DNA of 64,000 nucleotides. It comes from Clusia tigrina. Lineage: Eukaryota; Arthropoda; Insecta; Diptera; Clusiidae. Shown one piece after another: positions 43,481-55,269 of this stretch (positions are counted from its first letter, which is position 1; each line of letters begins with the position of its first letter). The translations under genes and the position numbers were made by a program. The stretch spans positions 1-64,000 of the forward strand of contig CAKKTE020000077.1 in NCBI GenBank assembly GCA_920105625.2, written 5' to 3'. The notes beneath the pieces were generated by a model. The model worked only from the letters and a program-made list of their open reading frames with translations, had not been told where the DNA came from and ran no database searches.

Positions 43481-45569
43481 TGCCGCTGTCGAGAAGGGGG
43501 GCTTTCTCTATGCCAATATCTACCCCTATCTGCCTCAGTCGGCGTCTCAGTCGGTGTCGCAGCCTCTGTCAGCGTCTCTGTAGGAGTCTCAGTCGTTGCC
43601 GCTGTCGATTGGGGGTTCTGCTGCCTTCTCTATACCTATATCTACCCCTATCTACCTCAGTCGGCGCCTCTGTCGGCGTCTATGTAGGCATCTCAGTCGC
43701 TGCCGCTGTCGATTGGGGGGTTTGCTGCCTTCTCTATGGCAATATCTACCCCTATCTGCCTCATTCGGCGTCGCAGCCTCTGTAAGCGTTTCTGTAGGCC
43801 TCTCAGTCGCTGCCGATGTCGATCTGGGTTTGTTGCCTTCTCTATGGCAATATCTACCCCTATCTGCCTCAGTCGGCATCGTAGCCTCTGTCAGCGTCTC
43901 TGTAGGCCTCTCAGTCGCTGCCGCTGTCGATTGGGGGGGTTTGCTGCCTTCTCTATGCCTATATCTACACCTATCTGCCTCAGTCGGCGTCTCAGTCGGC
44001 GTCGCAGCCTCTGTCAGCGGTTCTGCAGACGTCTCAGTCGCTGCCGCTGTCGAGAAGGGGGGCTTTCTCTATGCCAATATCTACCCCTATCTGCCTCAGT
44101 CGGCGTCTCAGTCGGCGTCGCAGCCTCTGTCAGCGTCTCTGTAAGCGTCTCAGTCACTTTCGCTGTCGATTGGGGGGTCTGCTGCCTTCTCTATGCCTAT
44201 AACTACCCTATCTGCCTCAATCGGCGTCTCAGTCGGCGTCGTAGCCTCTGTCAGCGTCTCTGTAGGCGTCTCAGTCACTACCGCTGTCGATTGGGTGGTC
44301 TCCTGCCTTCTCTATGCTGATTTCTCTATGCCAATATCTAACCCTATCTGCCTCAATCGGTGTCGCTACCTCTGTCAATGTTTCTGTAGGTGTCTCAGTC
44401 GCTGCCGCTATCGATTGGTGGGGTTTGCTGCTTTTTCTATGCCTATAACTACCCCTAACTGCCTCAGTCGGCGTCTCAGTCGGCTCGCAACCTTTGTCAG
44501 CATATCTGTAGGTATCTCAGTTGCTGCCGCAGTCGATTGGGATGTCTGCTGCCTTCTCTATGCCTACATCTACCCCTATCTGCCTCAGTCGGCGTCGCAG
44601 CCTCTGTCAGCGTCTCTGAAGGCGTCTCAGTCGCTGCCGCAGTCGATGGGGGGGTTTGCTGCCTTCTCTATGCCTATATCTACCCCTATCTACCTCAGTC
44701 GGCGTCTCAGTCGGTGTCGCAGCCTCTGTCAGCGTCTCTGTAGGAGGCTCAGTCGTTGCCGCTGTCGATTGGGGGTTCTGCTGCCTTCTCTATACCTATA
44801 TCTACCCCTATCTACCTCAGTCGGCGCGTCTGTCGGCGTCTCTGTAGGCGTCTCAGTCGCTGCCGCTGTCGATTGGGGGGTTTGCTGCCTTCTCTATGGC
44901 AATATCTATCCCTATCTGCCTCAGTCGGCGTCGTAGCCTCTGTCAGCGTCTCTGTAGGCCTCTCAGTCGCTGCCGCTGTCGATTGGGGGGGTTTGCTGCC
45001 TTCTCTATGCCTATATCTACCCCTATCTGCCTCAGTCGGCGTCTCAGTCGGCGTCGCAGCCTCTGTCAGCGTCTCTGTGGGCGTCTCAGTCGCTGCCGCT
45101 GTCGATTGGGATGTCTGCTGCCTTCTCTATGCCTATATCTACCCCTATCTGCCTCAGTTGGCGTCGCAGCCTCTGTCAGCGTCTCTGAAGGCGTCTCAGT
45201 CGCTGCCGCAGTCGATTGGGGGGGTTTGCTGCCTTCTCTATGCCTATATCTACCCCTATCTGCCTCAGTCGGCGTCGTAGCCTCTGTCAGCGGTTCTGTA
45301 GACGTCTCAGTCGCTGCCGCTGTCGAGAAGGGGGGCTTTCTCTATGCCAATATCTACCCCTATCTGCCTCAGTCGGCGTCTCAGTCGGTGTCGCAGCCTC
45401 TGTCAGCGTCTCTGTAGGAGTCTCAGTCGTTGCCGGTGTCGATTGGGGGTTCTGCTGCCTTCTCTATACCTATATCTACCCCTATCTACCTCAGTCGGCG
45501 CCTCTGTCGGCGTCTCTGTAGGCGTCTCAGTCGCTGCCGCTGTCGATTGGGGGGTTTGCTGCCTTCTCT
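43481..45569 (+). repeat. Units matching 40.7-41.7 and 49.1-49.5 kb
   Basis: Contains two GAGAAGGGG units, the GATCTGGGTTTGTTGCC module near 43,820, and from 44,193 the copy of 40,756-41,430. The part from 43,510 to about 43,860 also recurs at 49,119 at an offset of 5,609 bp, sharing CGGCGTCTATGTAGGC. The stretch 44,896-45,417 adds the CAGTTGGCGTCGC units. Confidence 0.82.
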
Positions 45570-47404
45570 ATGGCAATATCTACCCCTATCTGCCTCATTC
45601 GGCGTCGCAGCCTCTGTAAGCGTTTCGGTAGGCCTCTCAGTCGCTGCCGATGTCGATCTGGGTTTGTTGCCTTCTCTAAGGCAATATCTACCCCTATCTG
45701 CCTCTCTCGGCATCGCAGCCTCTGTCAGCGTCTCTCAAGGCGTCTCAATCGCTGCCGCAGTCGATTGGGGGGGTTTCCTGCCTTCTCTATGCCTATACCT
45801 ACCCCTATTTGCCTCAGTCGGCGTCTCAGTCGGCGTCGCAGCCTCTGTCAGCGGTTCTGTAGACGTCTCAGTCACTGCCGCTGTCGATAAGGGGGGTCTG
45901 CTGCTTTCTCTATGCCAATATCTACCCCTATCTGCCTCAGTCGGCGTCTCAGTCGGTGTCGCAGCCTCTGTCAGCGTCTCTGTAGGAGTCTCAGTCGTTT
46001 CCGCTGTCGATTGGGGGTTCTGCTGCCTTCTCTATACCTATATCTACCCCTATCTACCTCAGTCGGCGCCTCTGTCGGCGTCTCTGTAGGCGTCTCTGTA
46101 GGCGTCTCAGTCGCTGCCGCTGTCGATTGGGGGGTTTGCTGCCTTCTCTATGGCAATATCTACCCCTATCTGCCTCAGTCGGCGTCGTAGCCTCTGTCAG
46201 CGTCTCTGTAGGCGTCTCAGTCGCTGCCGCTGTCGAATGGGGGGTTTGCTGCCTTCTCTATGCCTATATCTACCTCTATCTGCCTCAGTCGGCGTCGCAG
46301 CCTCTGTCAGCGTCTCTGAAGGCGTCTCAGTCGCTGCCGCAGTCGATTGGGGGGGGGGTTGCTGCCTTCTCTATGCCTATATCTACCCCTATCTGCCTCA
46401 GTCGGCGTCTCAGTAGGTGTCGCAGCCTCTATCAGCGTCTCTGTAGGAGTCTCAGTCGTTGCCGCTGTCGATTGGGGGTTCTGCTGCCTTCTCTATGGCA
46501 ATATCTACCCCTATCTGCCTCATTCGGCGTCGCAGCCTCTGTAAGCGTTTCGGTAGGCCTCTCAGTCGCTGCCGATGTCGATCTGGGTTTGTTGCCTTCT
46601 CTAAGGCAATATCTACCCCTATCTGCCTCTCTCGGCATCGCAGCCTCTGTCAGCGTCTCTCAAGGCATCTCAATCGCTGCCGCAGTCGATTGGGGGGGTT
46701 TCCTGCCTTCTCTATGCTTATACCTACCCCTATTTGCCTCAGTCGGCGTCTCAGTCGGCGTCGCAGCCTCTGTCAGCGGTTCTGTAGACGTCTCAGTCAC
46801 TGCCGCTGTCGATAAGGGGGGTCTGCTGCTTTCTCTATGCCAATATCTACCCCTATCTGCCTCAGTCGGCGTCTCAGTCGGTGTCGCAGCCTCTGTCAGC
46901 GTGTCTGTAGGAGTCTCAGTCGTTTCCGCTGTCGATTGGGGGTTCTGCTGCCTTCTCTATACCTATATCTACCCCTATCTACCTCAGTCGGCGCCTCTGT
47001 CGGCGTCTCTGTAGGCGTCTCAGTCGCTGCCGCTGTCGATTGGGGGGTTTCCTGCCTTCTCTATGGCAATATCTACCCCTATCTGCCTCATTCGGCGTCG
47101 CAGCCTCTGTAAGCGTTTCGGTAGGCCTCTCAGTCGCTGCCGATGTCGATCTGGGTTTGTTGCCTTCTCTAAGGCAATATCTACCCCTATCTGCCTCTCT
47201 CGGCATCGCAGCCTCTGTCAGCGTCTCTCAAGGCGTCTCAATCGCTGCCGCAGTCGATTGGGGGGGTTTCCTGCCTTCTCTATGCCTATACCTACCCCTA
47301 TTTGCCTCAGTCGGCGTCTCACTCGGCGTCGCAGCCTCTGTCAGCGGTTCTGTAGACGTCTCAGTCACTGCCGCTGTCGATAAGGGGGGTCTGCTGCTTT
47401 CTCT
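45570..47404 (+). repeat. Marker-module HOR: three copies at 925 and 568 bp
   Basis: ATGGCAATATC units leading into the GATCTGGGTTTGTTGCC module start at 45,570, 46,495 and 47,063. All three share GCGTTTCGGTAGGCC, TCTAAGGCAATATC and CTCTCTCGGCATC. The middle copy is entered by a fusion at 46,480 (GGGGGTTCTGCTGCC joined directly to ATGGC, skipping a 104-bp ATACC unit). Together they make a 1,493-bp period (46,127 to 47,620). Private changes include AAGGCATCTC and ATGCTTATACC in copy 2 and CACTCGGCGTCG in copy 3. Confidence 0.88.
46349..46358 (+). repeat. G10 homopolymer
   Basis: Ten G in the CCGCAGTCGATT then TTGCTGCC context, homologous to the runs at 42,464 (12) and 47,842 (13). Confidence 0.9.
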
Positions 47405-48750
47405 ATGCCAATATCTACCCCTATCTGCCTCAGTCGGCGTCTCAGTCGGTGTCGCAGCCTCTGTCAGCGTCTCTGTAGGAGTCTCAGTCGTTTCCGCTGT
47501 CGATTGGGGGTTCTGCTGCCTTCTCTATACCTATATCTACCCCTATCTACCTCAGTCGGCGCCTCTGTCGGCGTCTCTGTAGGCGTCTCTGTAGGCGTCT
47601 CAGTCGCTGCCGCTGTCGATTGGGGGGTTTGCTGCCTTCTCTATGGCAATATCTACCCCTATCTGCCTCAGTCGGCGTCGTAGCCTCTGTCAGCGTCTCT
47701 GTAGGCGTCTCAGTCGCTGCCGCTGTCGAATGGGGGGTTTGCTGCCTTCTCTATGCCTATATCTACCTCTATCTGCCTCAGTCGGCGTCGCAGCCTCTGT
47801 CAGCGTCTCTGAAGGCGTCTCAGTCGCTGCCGCAGTCGATTGGGGGGGGGGGGGTTGCTGCCTTCTCTATGCCTATATCTACCCCTATCTGCCTCAGTCG
47901 GCGTCTCAGTAGGTGTCGCAGCCTCTATCAGCGTCTCTGTAGGAGTCTCAGTCGTTGCCGCTGTCGATTGGGGGTTCTGCTGCCTTCTCTATACCTATAT
48001 CTACCCCTATCTACCTCAGTCGGCGCCTCTGTCGGCGTCTCTGTAGGCGTCTCAGTCGCTGCCGCTGTCCATTTGGGGGTTTGCTGCCTTCTCTATGGCA
48101 ATATCTACCCCTATCTGCCTCAGTCGGCGTCGTAGCCTCTGTCAGCGTCTCTGTAGGCCTCTCAGTCGCTGCCGCTGTCGATTGGGGGGGTTTGCTGCCT
48201 TCTCTATGCCTATATCTACCCCTATCTGCCTCAGTCGGCGTCTCAGTCGGCGTCGCAGCCTCTGTCAGCGTCTCTTGTGGCGTCTCAGTCGCTGCCGCTG
48301 TCGATTGGGATGTCTGCTGCCTTCTGCTGCCCCTATCTGCCTCAGTCGGCGTCTCAGTCGGCGTCGCAGCCTCTGTCAGCGGTTCTGTAGACGTCTCAGT
48401 CGCTGCCGCTGTCGAGAAGGGGGCTTTCTCTATGCCAATATCTACCCCTATCTGCCTCAGTCGGCGTCTCAGTCGGCGTCGCAGCCTCTGTCAGCGTCTC
48501 TGTAAGCGTCTCAGTCACTGGCGCTGTCGATTGGGGGTCTGCTGCCTTCTCTATGCCTATAACTACCCTATCTGTCTCAATCGGCGTCGTAGCCTCTGTC
48601 AGCGTCTCTGTAGGCGTCTCAGTCACTACCGCTGTCGATTGGGTGGTTTCCTGCCTTCTCTATGCTGATTTCTCTATGCCAATATCTAACCCTATCTGCC
48701 TCAATCGGTGTCGCAACCTCTGTCAGCGTCTCTGTAGGAGTCTCAGTCGT
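47405..48750 (+). repeat. Second copy of the 42,027-43,480 segment
   Basis: Collinear with 42,027-43,480 but lacking one unit near 48,340. Private changes include GTCTCTTGTGGCG near 48,270 and CAGTAGGTGTCGC near 47,911. The second of these is shared with 46,413, so it also ties this copy to the neighbouring HOR. Confidence 0.87.
47842..47854 (+). repeat. G13 homopolymer
   Basis: Thirteen G in the CCGCAGTCGATT then TTGCTGCC context; longest of the three homologous runs at 42,464, 46,349 and here. Confidence 0.9.
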
Positions 48751-50109
48751 TGCCGCTGTCGATTGGGGGTTCTGCTGCCTTCTATATACATATATATCTA
48801 CCCCTATCTACCTCAGTCGGCGCCTCTGTCGGCGTCTCTGTAGGCGTCTCAGTCGCTGCCGCTGTCGATTGGGGGGTTTGCTGCCTTCTGTATGGCAATA
48901 TCTATCCCTATCTGCCTCAGTCGGCATCGTAGCCTCTGTCAGCGTCTCTGTAGGCCTCTCAGTCGCTGCCGCTGTCGATTGGGGGGGTTTGCTGCCTTCT
49001 CTATGCCTATATCTACACCTATCTGCCTCAGTCGGCGTCTCAGTCGGCGTCGCAGCCTCTGTCAGCGGTTCTGCAGACGTCTCAGTCGCTGCCGCTGTCG
49101 AGAAGGGGGGCTTTCTCTATGCCAATATCTACCCCTATCTGCCTCAGTCGGCGTCTCAGTCGGTGTCGCAGCCTCTGTCAGCGTCTCTGTAGGAGTCTCA
49201 GTCGTTGCCGCTGTCGATTGGGGGTTCTGCTGCCTTCTCTATACCTATATCTACCCCTATCTACCTCAGTCGGCGCCTCTGTCGGCGTCTATGTAGGCGT
49301 CTCAGTCGCTGCCGCTGTCGATTGGGGGGTTTGCTGCCTTCTCTATGGCAATATCTACCCCTATCTGCCTCATTCGGCGTCGCAGCCTCTGTAAGCGTTT
49401 CTGTAGGCCTCTCAGTCGCTGCCGATGTCGATCTGGGTTTGTTGCCTTCTCTATGGCAATATCTACCCCTATCTGCCTCAGTCGGTGTCGCAGCCTCTGT
49501 CAGCGTCTCTCAAGGCGTCTCAGTCGCTGCCGCAGTCGATTGGGGGGGTTTCCTGCCTTCTCTATGCCTATATCTACCCCTATCTGCCTCAGTCGGCGTC
49601 TCAGTCGGTGTCGCAGCCTCTGTCAGCGTCTCTGTAGAAGTCTCAGTCGTTGCCGCTGTCGATTGGGGGTTCTGCTGCCTTCTCTATACCTATATCTACC
49701 CCTATCTGCCTCAGTCGGCGTCTCAGTCGGTGTCGCAGCCTCTGTCAGCGTCTCTGTAGGAGTCTCAGTCGTTGCCGCTGTCGATTGGGGGGTTTGCTGC
49801 CTTCTCTATGGCAATATCTACCCCTATCTGCCTCATTCGGCGTCGCAGCCTCTGTAAGCGTTTCTGTAGGCCTCTCAGTCGCTGCCGATGTCGATCTGGG
49901 TTTGTTGCCTTCTCTATGGCAATATCTACCCCTATCTGCCTCAGTCGGTGTCGCAGCCTTTGTCAGCGTCTCTGTAGGTGTTTCAGTTGCTGCCGCTGTC
50001 GGTTGGGGGTCTGCTGCTTTCTCTATGACTATATCTACCCCTATCTACCTCACTCGGCGTCGCAGCCTCTGTCAGCGTCTCTGAAGGCGTCTCGGTCGCT
50101 GCCGCAGTC
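48751..50109 (+). repeat. Marker-module units with TATATACATATATATC
   Basis: Near 48,782 the constant module reads CTATATACATATATATC, a short TA-rich slippage not seen elsewhere. From 49,119 the order matches 43,510 onward at 5,609 bp. ATGGCAATATC units entering the GATCTGGGTTTGTTGCC module start at 49,345 and 49,808 (463 bp apart). The block ends with CTATGACTATATC and a G8 run near 50,114. Confidence 0.82.
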
Positions 50110-50470
50110 GATTGGGGGGGGAGTTTGCTGCCTTTTCTATGCCTATATCTACACCTATATGCCTCAGTCGTCGTCGCAGCCCTTGTCAGAGTCTCTGTAG
50201 GCGTCTCAGTCGCTGCCGCTGTCGATTAGGATGTCTGCTGCCTTCTCTATGCCTATCTCTACCCCCATCTGCCTCAGTCGGCGTCTCAATCGGTGTCGCA
50301 ACCTCTGTCAGTGTATCTGTAGGCGTCTCAGTCGCTACCGCTGTCGATTAGGAGGGTCTGCCGCCTTCTCTATGCTTATATATACCCATATCTGCCTCAG
50401 TCGGCGTCTTATGTCGGCGTCGCAGCCTCTGTCAGCGTCTCTGTAAGCGTCTCAGTCACTGGCGCTGTCG
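50110..50470 (+). repeat. 360-bp segment, copied at 53,236-53,597
   Basis: Offset is 3,126 bp. Both contain GGGGAGTTTGCTGCC, CAGTCGTCGTCGCA, GATTAGGATGTC, a GATTA-type unit with ATATACCC, and the private hexamer change GGCGTCTTATGTCGG. Differences: GATTAGGAGGG here against GATTACGGGGG there, and CTTATATATAC against CTTAAATATAC. Confidence 0.87.
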
Positions 50471-52369
50471 ATTGGGGGGTCTGCTGCCTTCTCTATGCCT
50501 ATAACTACCCCTATCTGCCTCAGTCGGCGTCTCAATCGGTGTCGCAACCTCTGTCAGTGTATCTGTAGGTGTCTCAGTCGCTGCCGCAGTCAATTGGTGG
50601 GATCTGCCGATTTCTCTATGCCAATATCGAACCCTATCTGTCTCAGTCGGCGTCGCAGCCTCTGTCAGCATCTCTGTAGGAGTCTCAGTCGTTGCCGCTG
50701 TCGATTGGGGGTTCTGCTGCCTTCTCTATACCTATATCTACCCCTATCTACCTCAGTCGGCGCCTCTGTCGGCGTCTCTGTAGGCGTCTCAGTCGCTGCC
50801 GCTGTCGATTGGGGGGTTTGCTGCCTTCTCTATGGCAATATCTACCCCTATCTGCCTCATTCGGCGTCGCAGCCTCTGAAAGCGTTTCTGTAGGCCTCTC
50901 AGTCGCTGCCGATGTCGATCTGGGTTTGTTGCCTTCTCTATGGCAATATCTACCCCTATCTGCCTCAGTCGGCGTCGCAGCCTCTGTCAGCATCTCTCAA
51001 GGCGTCTCAGTCGCTGCCGCAGTCGATTGGGGGGGTTTCCTGCCTTCTCTATGCCTATATCTACCCCTATTTGCCTCAGTCGGCGTCGCAGCCTCTGTCA
51101 GCGGTTCTGTAGACGTCTCAGTCACTGCCGCTGTCGATAAGGGGGGTCTGCTGCTTTCTCTATGCCAAAATCTACCCCTATCTGCCTCAGTCGGCGTCTC
51201 AGTCGATGTCGCAGCCTCTGTCAGCGTCTCTGTAGGAGTCTCAGTCGTTTCCGCTGTCGATTGGGGGTTCTGCTGCCTTCTCTATACCTATATCTACCCC
51301 TATCTACCTCAGTCGGCGCCTCTGTCGGCGTCTCTGTGAGCGTCTCTGTAGGCGTCTCAGTCGCTGCCGCTGTCGATTGGGGGGTTTGCTGCCTTCTCTA
51401 TGGCAATATCTACCCCTATCTGCCTCAGTCGGCGTCGTAGCCTCTGTCAGCGTCTCTGTAGGCGTCTCAGTCGCTGCCGCTGTCGAATGGGGGGTTTGCT
51501 GCCTTCTCTATGCCTATATCTACCCCTATCTGCCTCAGTCGGCGTCGCAGCCTCTGTCAGCGTCTCTGAAGGCGTCTCAGTCGCTGCCGCAGTCGATTGG
51601 GGGGGTTTGCTGCCTTCTCTATGCCTATATCTACCCCTATCTGCCTCAGTCGGCGTCTCAGTCGGTGTCGCAGCCTCTGTCAGCGTCTCTGTAGGAGTCT
51701 CAGTCGTTGCCGCTGTCGATTGGGGGTTCTGCTGCCTTCTCTATACCTATACCTACCCCTATCTACCTCAGTCGGCGCCTCTGTCGGCGTCTCTGTAGGC
51801 GTCTCAGTCGCTGCCGGTGACAATGGGGGGGGTTTGCTGCCTTCTCTATGGCAATATCTACCCCTATCTGCCTCAGTCGGCGTCGTAGCCTCTGTCAGCG
51901 TCTCTGTAGGCCTCTCAGTCGCTGCCGCTGTCGATTGTGGGGTTTGCTGCCTTCTCTATGCCTATATCAACGGCTATCTGCCTCAGTCGGCGTCTCACTC
52001 GGCGTCGCAACCTCTGTCAGCGTCTCTGTGGGCGTCTCAGTCGCTGCCGCTGTCGATTGGGATGTCTGCTGCCTTCTCTATGCCTATATCTACCCCTATC
52101 TGCCTCAGTCGGCGTCGCAGCCTCTGTCAGCGTCTCTGAAAGCGTTTCAGTCGCTGCCGCAGTAGATTGGGGGAGTTTGCTGCCTTCTCTACGCCTATAT
52201 CTACCCCTATCTGCCTCAGTCGGCGTCGCAGCCTCTGTCAGCGGTTGTGTAGACGTCTCAGTCGCTGCCGCTGTCGAGAAGGGGGCTTTCTCTATGCCAA
52301 TATCTACCCCTATCTGCCTCAGTCGGCGTCTCAGTCGGTGTCGCAGCCTCTGTCAGCGTCTCTGTAGGT
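50471..52369 (+). repeat. Last marker module and mixed units
   Basis: Contains ATATCGAACCC near 50,626, the last GATCTGGGTTTGTTGCC module near 50,915, GTCTCTGTGAGCGTC near 51,330, GTCGAATGGGG near 51,484 and a run of 110- and 122-bp units. Near 51,815-51,832 the usual GCTGTCGATT is replaced by GGTGACAATG before eight G, and near 51,966 TATATCAACGGC replaces TATATCTACCCC. These are isolated multi-base departures from the consensus. Confidence 0.82.
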
Positions 52370-53235
52370 GTCTCAGTCGTTGCCGCTGTCGATTGGGGGT
52401 TCTGCTGCCTTCTCTATACCTATATCTACCCCTATCTACCTCAGTCGGCGCCCCTGTCGGCGCCCCTGTCGGCGTCTCTGTAGGCGTCTCAGTCGCTGCC
52501 GCTGTCGATTGGGGGGTTTGCTGCCTTCTCTATGCCTATATCTACCAATAACTGCATCAGTCGGCGTCTCAGTCGGTGTCGCAGAATCTGTCAGCGTCTC
52601 TGAAGGCGTCTCAGTCGCTGCCGCTGTCGATTAGGGGGGTCTGCTGCCTTCTCTATGCCTATATCTACCCATATCTGCCTCCGTCGGCGTCTCAGTCGGC
52701 GTCGCAGCCTCCGTCAGCGACTCTGTAGGCGTCTCAGATATTACCGCAGTCGATTGGGTGGTCTGCTGCCTTCTCTATGCCTATATCTACCCCTATGTGC
52801 CTCAGTCGGCGTCTCAGTCTGCGTCGCAGCCTCATTCGGCGCCTCTGTAGGCGTCTCAGTCGCTGCCGCTGTCGATGGGGGGTCTGCTGCCTTCTCTATG
52901 CCTATATCTACCCCTATCTGCCTCAATCATCATCTCAGTCGGCGTCGTAGCCACTGTCAGCGTCTCTGTAGGCGTCTCTGTCATTACCGTTGTCGATTGG
53001 GTGGTCTGCTGCCTTCTCTATGCCTATATCTACCCCTATCTGCCTCAGTCGGCGTCTCAGTCGGCGTCGCAACCTCTGTCAGCGTCTCTGTAGGCGTCTC
53101 CGTCGCTGGCGATGTCGATTAGGGGGCTGCTGGTTTCTCTATGCCTATATCTACCCCTATCTGCCTCAGTCGGCTTCTCAGTCGGTTCGCAACCTTTGTC
53201 AGCATATCTGTAGGTATCTCAGTTGCTGCCGCAGT
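52370..53235 (+). repeat. Distant copy of the ATACCTGCATCAG / CAATCATCATC block
   Basis: Contains the doubled GCCCCTGTCGG unit, TAACTGCATCAG, GTCGCAGAATCTG, GATTAGGGG, GATATTACCGC, CTGCGTCGCAGCCTCATTCGG, CAATCATCATC and GTCATTACCGT, then CTTCTCAGTCGG with TTCGCAACC. The same order occurs at 14.6-15.4, 17.2-17.9 and 30.0-30.7 kb. It is the only such block in the right half, separated by over 20 kb from the nearest relative. Confidence 0.83.
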
Positions 53236-55269
53236 CGATTGGGGGGGAGTTTGCTGCCTTTTCTATACCTATATCTACACCTACATGCCTCAGTCGTCGT
53301 CGCAACCCTTGTCAGAGTCTCTGTAGGCGTCTCAGTCGCTGCCGCTGTCGATTAGGATGTCTGCTGCCTTCTCTATGCCTATCTCTACCCCCATCTGCCT
53401 CAGTCGGCGTCTCAATCGGTGTCGCAACCTCTGTCAGTGTATCTGTAGGCGTCTCAGTCGCTACCGCTGTCGATTACGGGGGTCTGCCGCCTTCTCTATG
53501 CTTAAATATACCCATATCTGCGTCAGTCGGCGTCTTATGTCGGCGTCGCAGCCTCTGTCAGCGTCTCTGTAAGCGTCTCAGTCACTGGCGCTGTCGATTG
53601 GGGGGTCTGCTGCCTTCTCTATGCCTATATCTACCCCTATCTGCCTAAGTCGGTGTCTCAATCGGTGTCGCAAACTCTGTCAGTGTATCTGTAGGCGTCT
53701 CAGCCACTGGCGCTGTCGATTGGGGGGTCTGCTGCTTTCGCTATGCCAATATCTAACCCTATCTACCTCACTCGGCGTCGCAGCCTCTGTCAGCGTCTCT
53801 GTAGGCCTCTCAGTCGCTGCCGCTGTCGATTGGAGGGTTTGCTGCTTTCTCTATGCCAATATCTGCCCCTATCTGCCTCAGTCGGCATCTCAGTCGTTGT
53901 CGCAGCCTCTGTCAGCGTCTCTGTAGGAGTCTCAGTCGTTGCCGCTGTCGATTGGGGGTTCTGCTGCCTTCTCTATACCTATATCTACCCCTATCTACCT
54001 CAGTCGGCGCCTCTATCGACGTCTCTGTAGGCGTCTCAGTCGCTGCCGCTGTCGATTGGGGGGTCTGCTGCCTTCTCTATGCCTATATCTACCCTATCTG
54101 CCTCAATCGGCGTCTCAGTCGGCGTCGTAGCCTCTGTCAGCGTCTCTGTAGGCGTCTCAGTAACTACCGCTGTCGATTGGGTGGTCTCCTGCCTTCTCTA
54201 TGCTGATTTCTCTATGCCAATATTTAACCCTATCTGCCACCGTCGGCGTCGCAGCCTTTGTCAGCGTCTCTGTAGGTGTCTCAGTTGCTGCCGCTGTCGG
54301 TTGGGGGGTCTGCTGCCTTCTCTATGACTATATCTACCCCTATTTACCTCACTCGGCGTCGCAGCCTCTGTCAGCGTCTCTGAAGGCGTCTCAGTCGCAG
54401 CCGCAGTCAATTGGGGGGGGGAGTTCGCTGCCTTCTCTATGCCTATATCTACACCTATATGCCTCAGTCGTCGTCGCAGCCCTTGTCAGAGTCTCTGTAG
54501 GCGTCTCAGTCGCTGCCGCTGTCGATTGGTAAATCTGCTGCCTTTTCTATGTCTATCTCTACCCCCATCTGCCTCAGTCGGCGTCTCAATCGGTGTCGCA
54601 ACCTCTGTCAGTGTATCTGTCGCTACCGCTGTCGATTAGGGGGTCTGCCGCCTTCTCTATGCCTATATATACCCATATCTGCCTCAGTCGGCGTCTAATT
54701 CGGCGTCGCAGCCTCTGTCAGCGTCTCTGTAAGCGTCTCAGTCACTGGCGCTGTCGATTGGGGGGTCTGCTGCCTTCTCTATGCCTATAACTACCTATAT
54801 CTGCCTCAGTCGGCGTCTCAATCGGTGTCGCAACCTCTGTCAGTGTATCTGTAGGTGTCTCAGTCGCTGCCGCAGTCAATTGGTGGTGTCTGCTGATTTC
54901 TCTATGCCAATATCTAACCCTATCTGCCTCAGTCGGCGTCGCAGCCTCTGTCAGCGTCTCTGTAGGTGTCTCAGTTGCTGCCGCTGTCGATTGGGGGGTC
55001 TACTGCCTTCTCTATGCCTATATCTACCTCTATCTGCCTCACCCGGCGTCGCAGCCTCTGCCAGCGTCTCTGAAGCCGTCTCAGTCGCTGCCGCAGTCGA
55101 TTGGGGGGTTTGCTGCCTTCTCTATGCCTATATCTACCCCTATCTGCCTCAGTCGGCGTCGCAGCCTCTGTCAGCGTCTCTGTAGGAGTCTCAGTCGTTG
55201 CCGCTGTCGATTGGGGGTTCTGCTGCCTTTTCTATACCTATATCTACCCCTATCTACCTCAGTCGGCGC
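53236..55269 (+). repeat. Units related to 50.1, 24.7 and 31.5 kb blocks
   Basis: Starts with the copy of 50,110-50,470. Further markers are CAAACTCTGTCAG near 53,670, CAATATCTGCCCC near 53,860, CTCTATCGACGTC near 54,010, CTATGCTGATTTC with CAATATTTAACCC near 54,215, a G9 run at 54,413, TGGTAAATCTGC near 54,528 and GGCGTCTAATTCGG near 54,690. Near 54,605-54,628 a dodecamer is missing (TATCTGTCGCTACC). No gene or insert is present. Confidence 0.8.
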
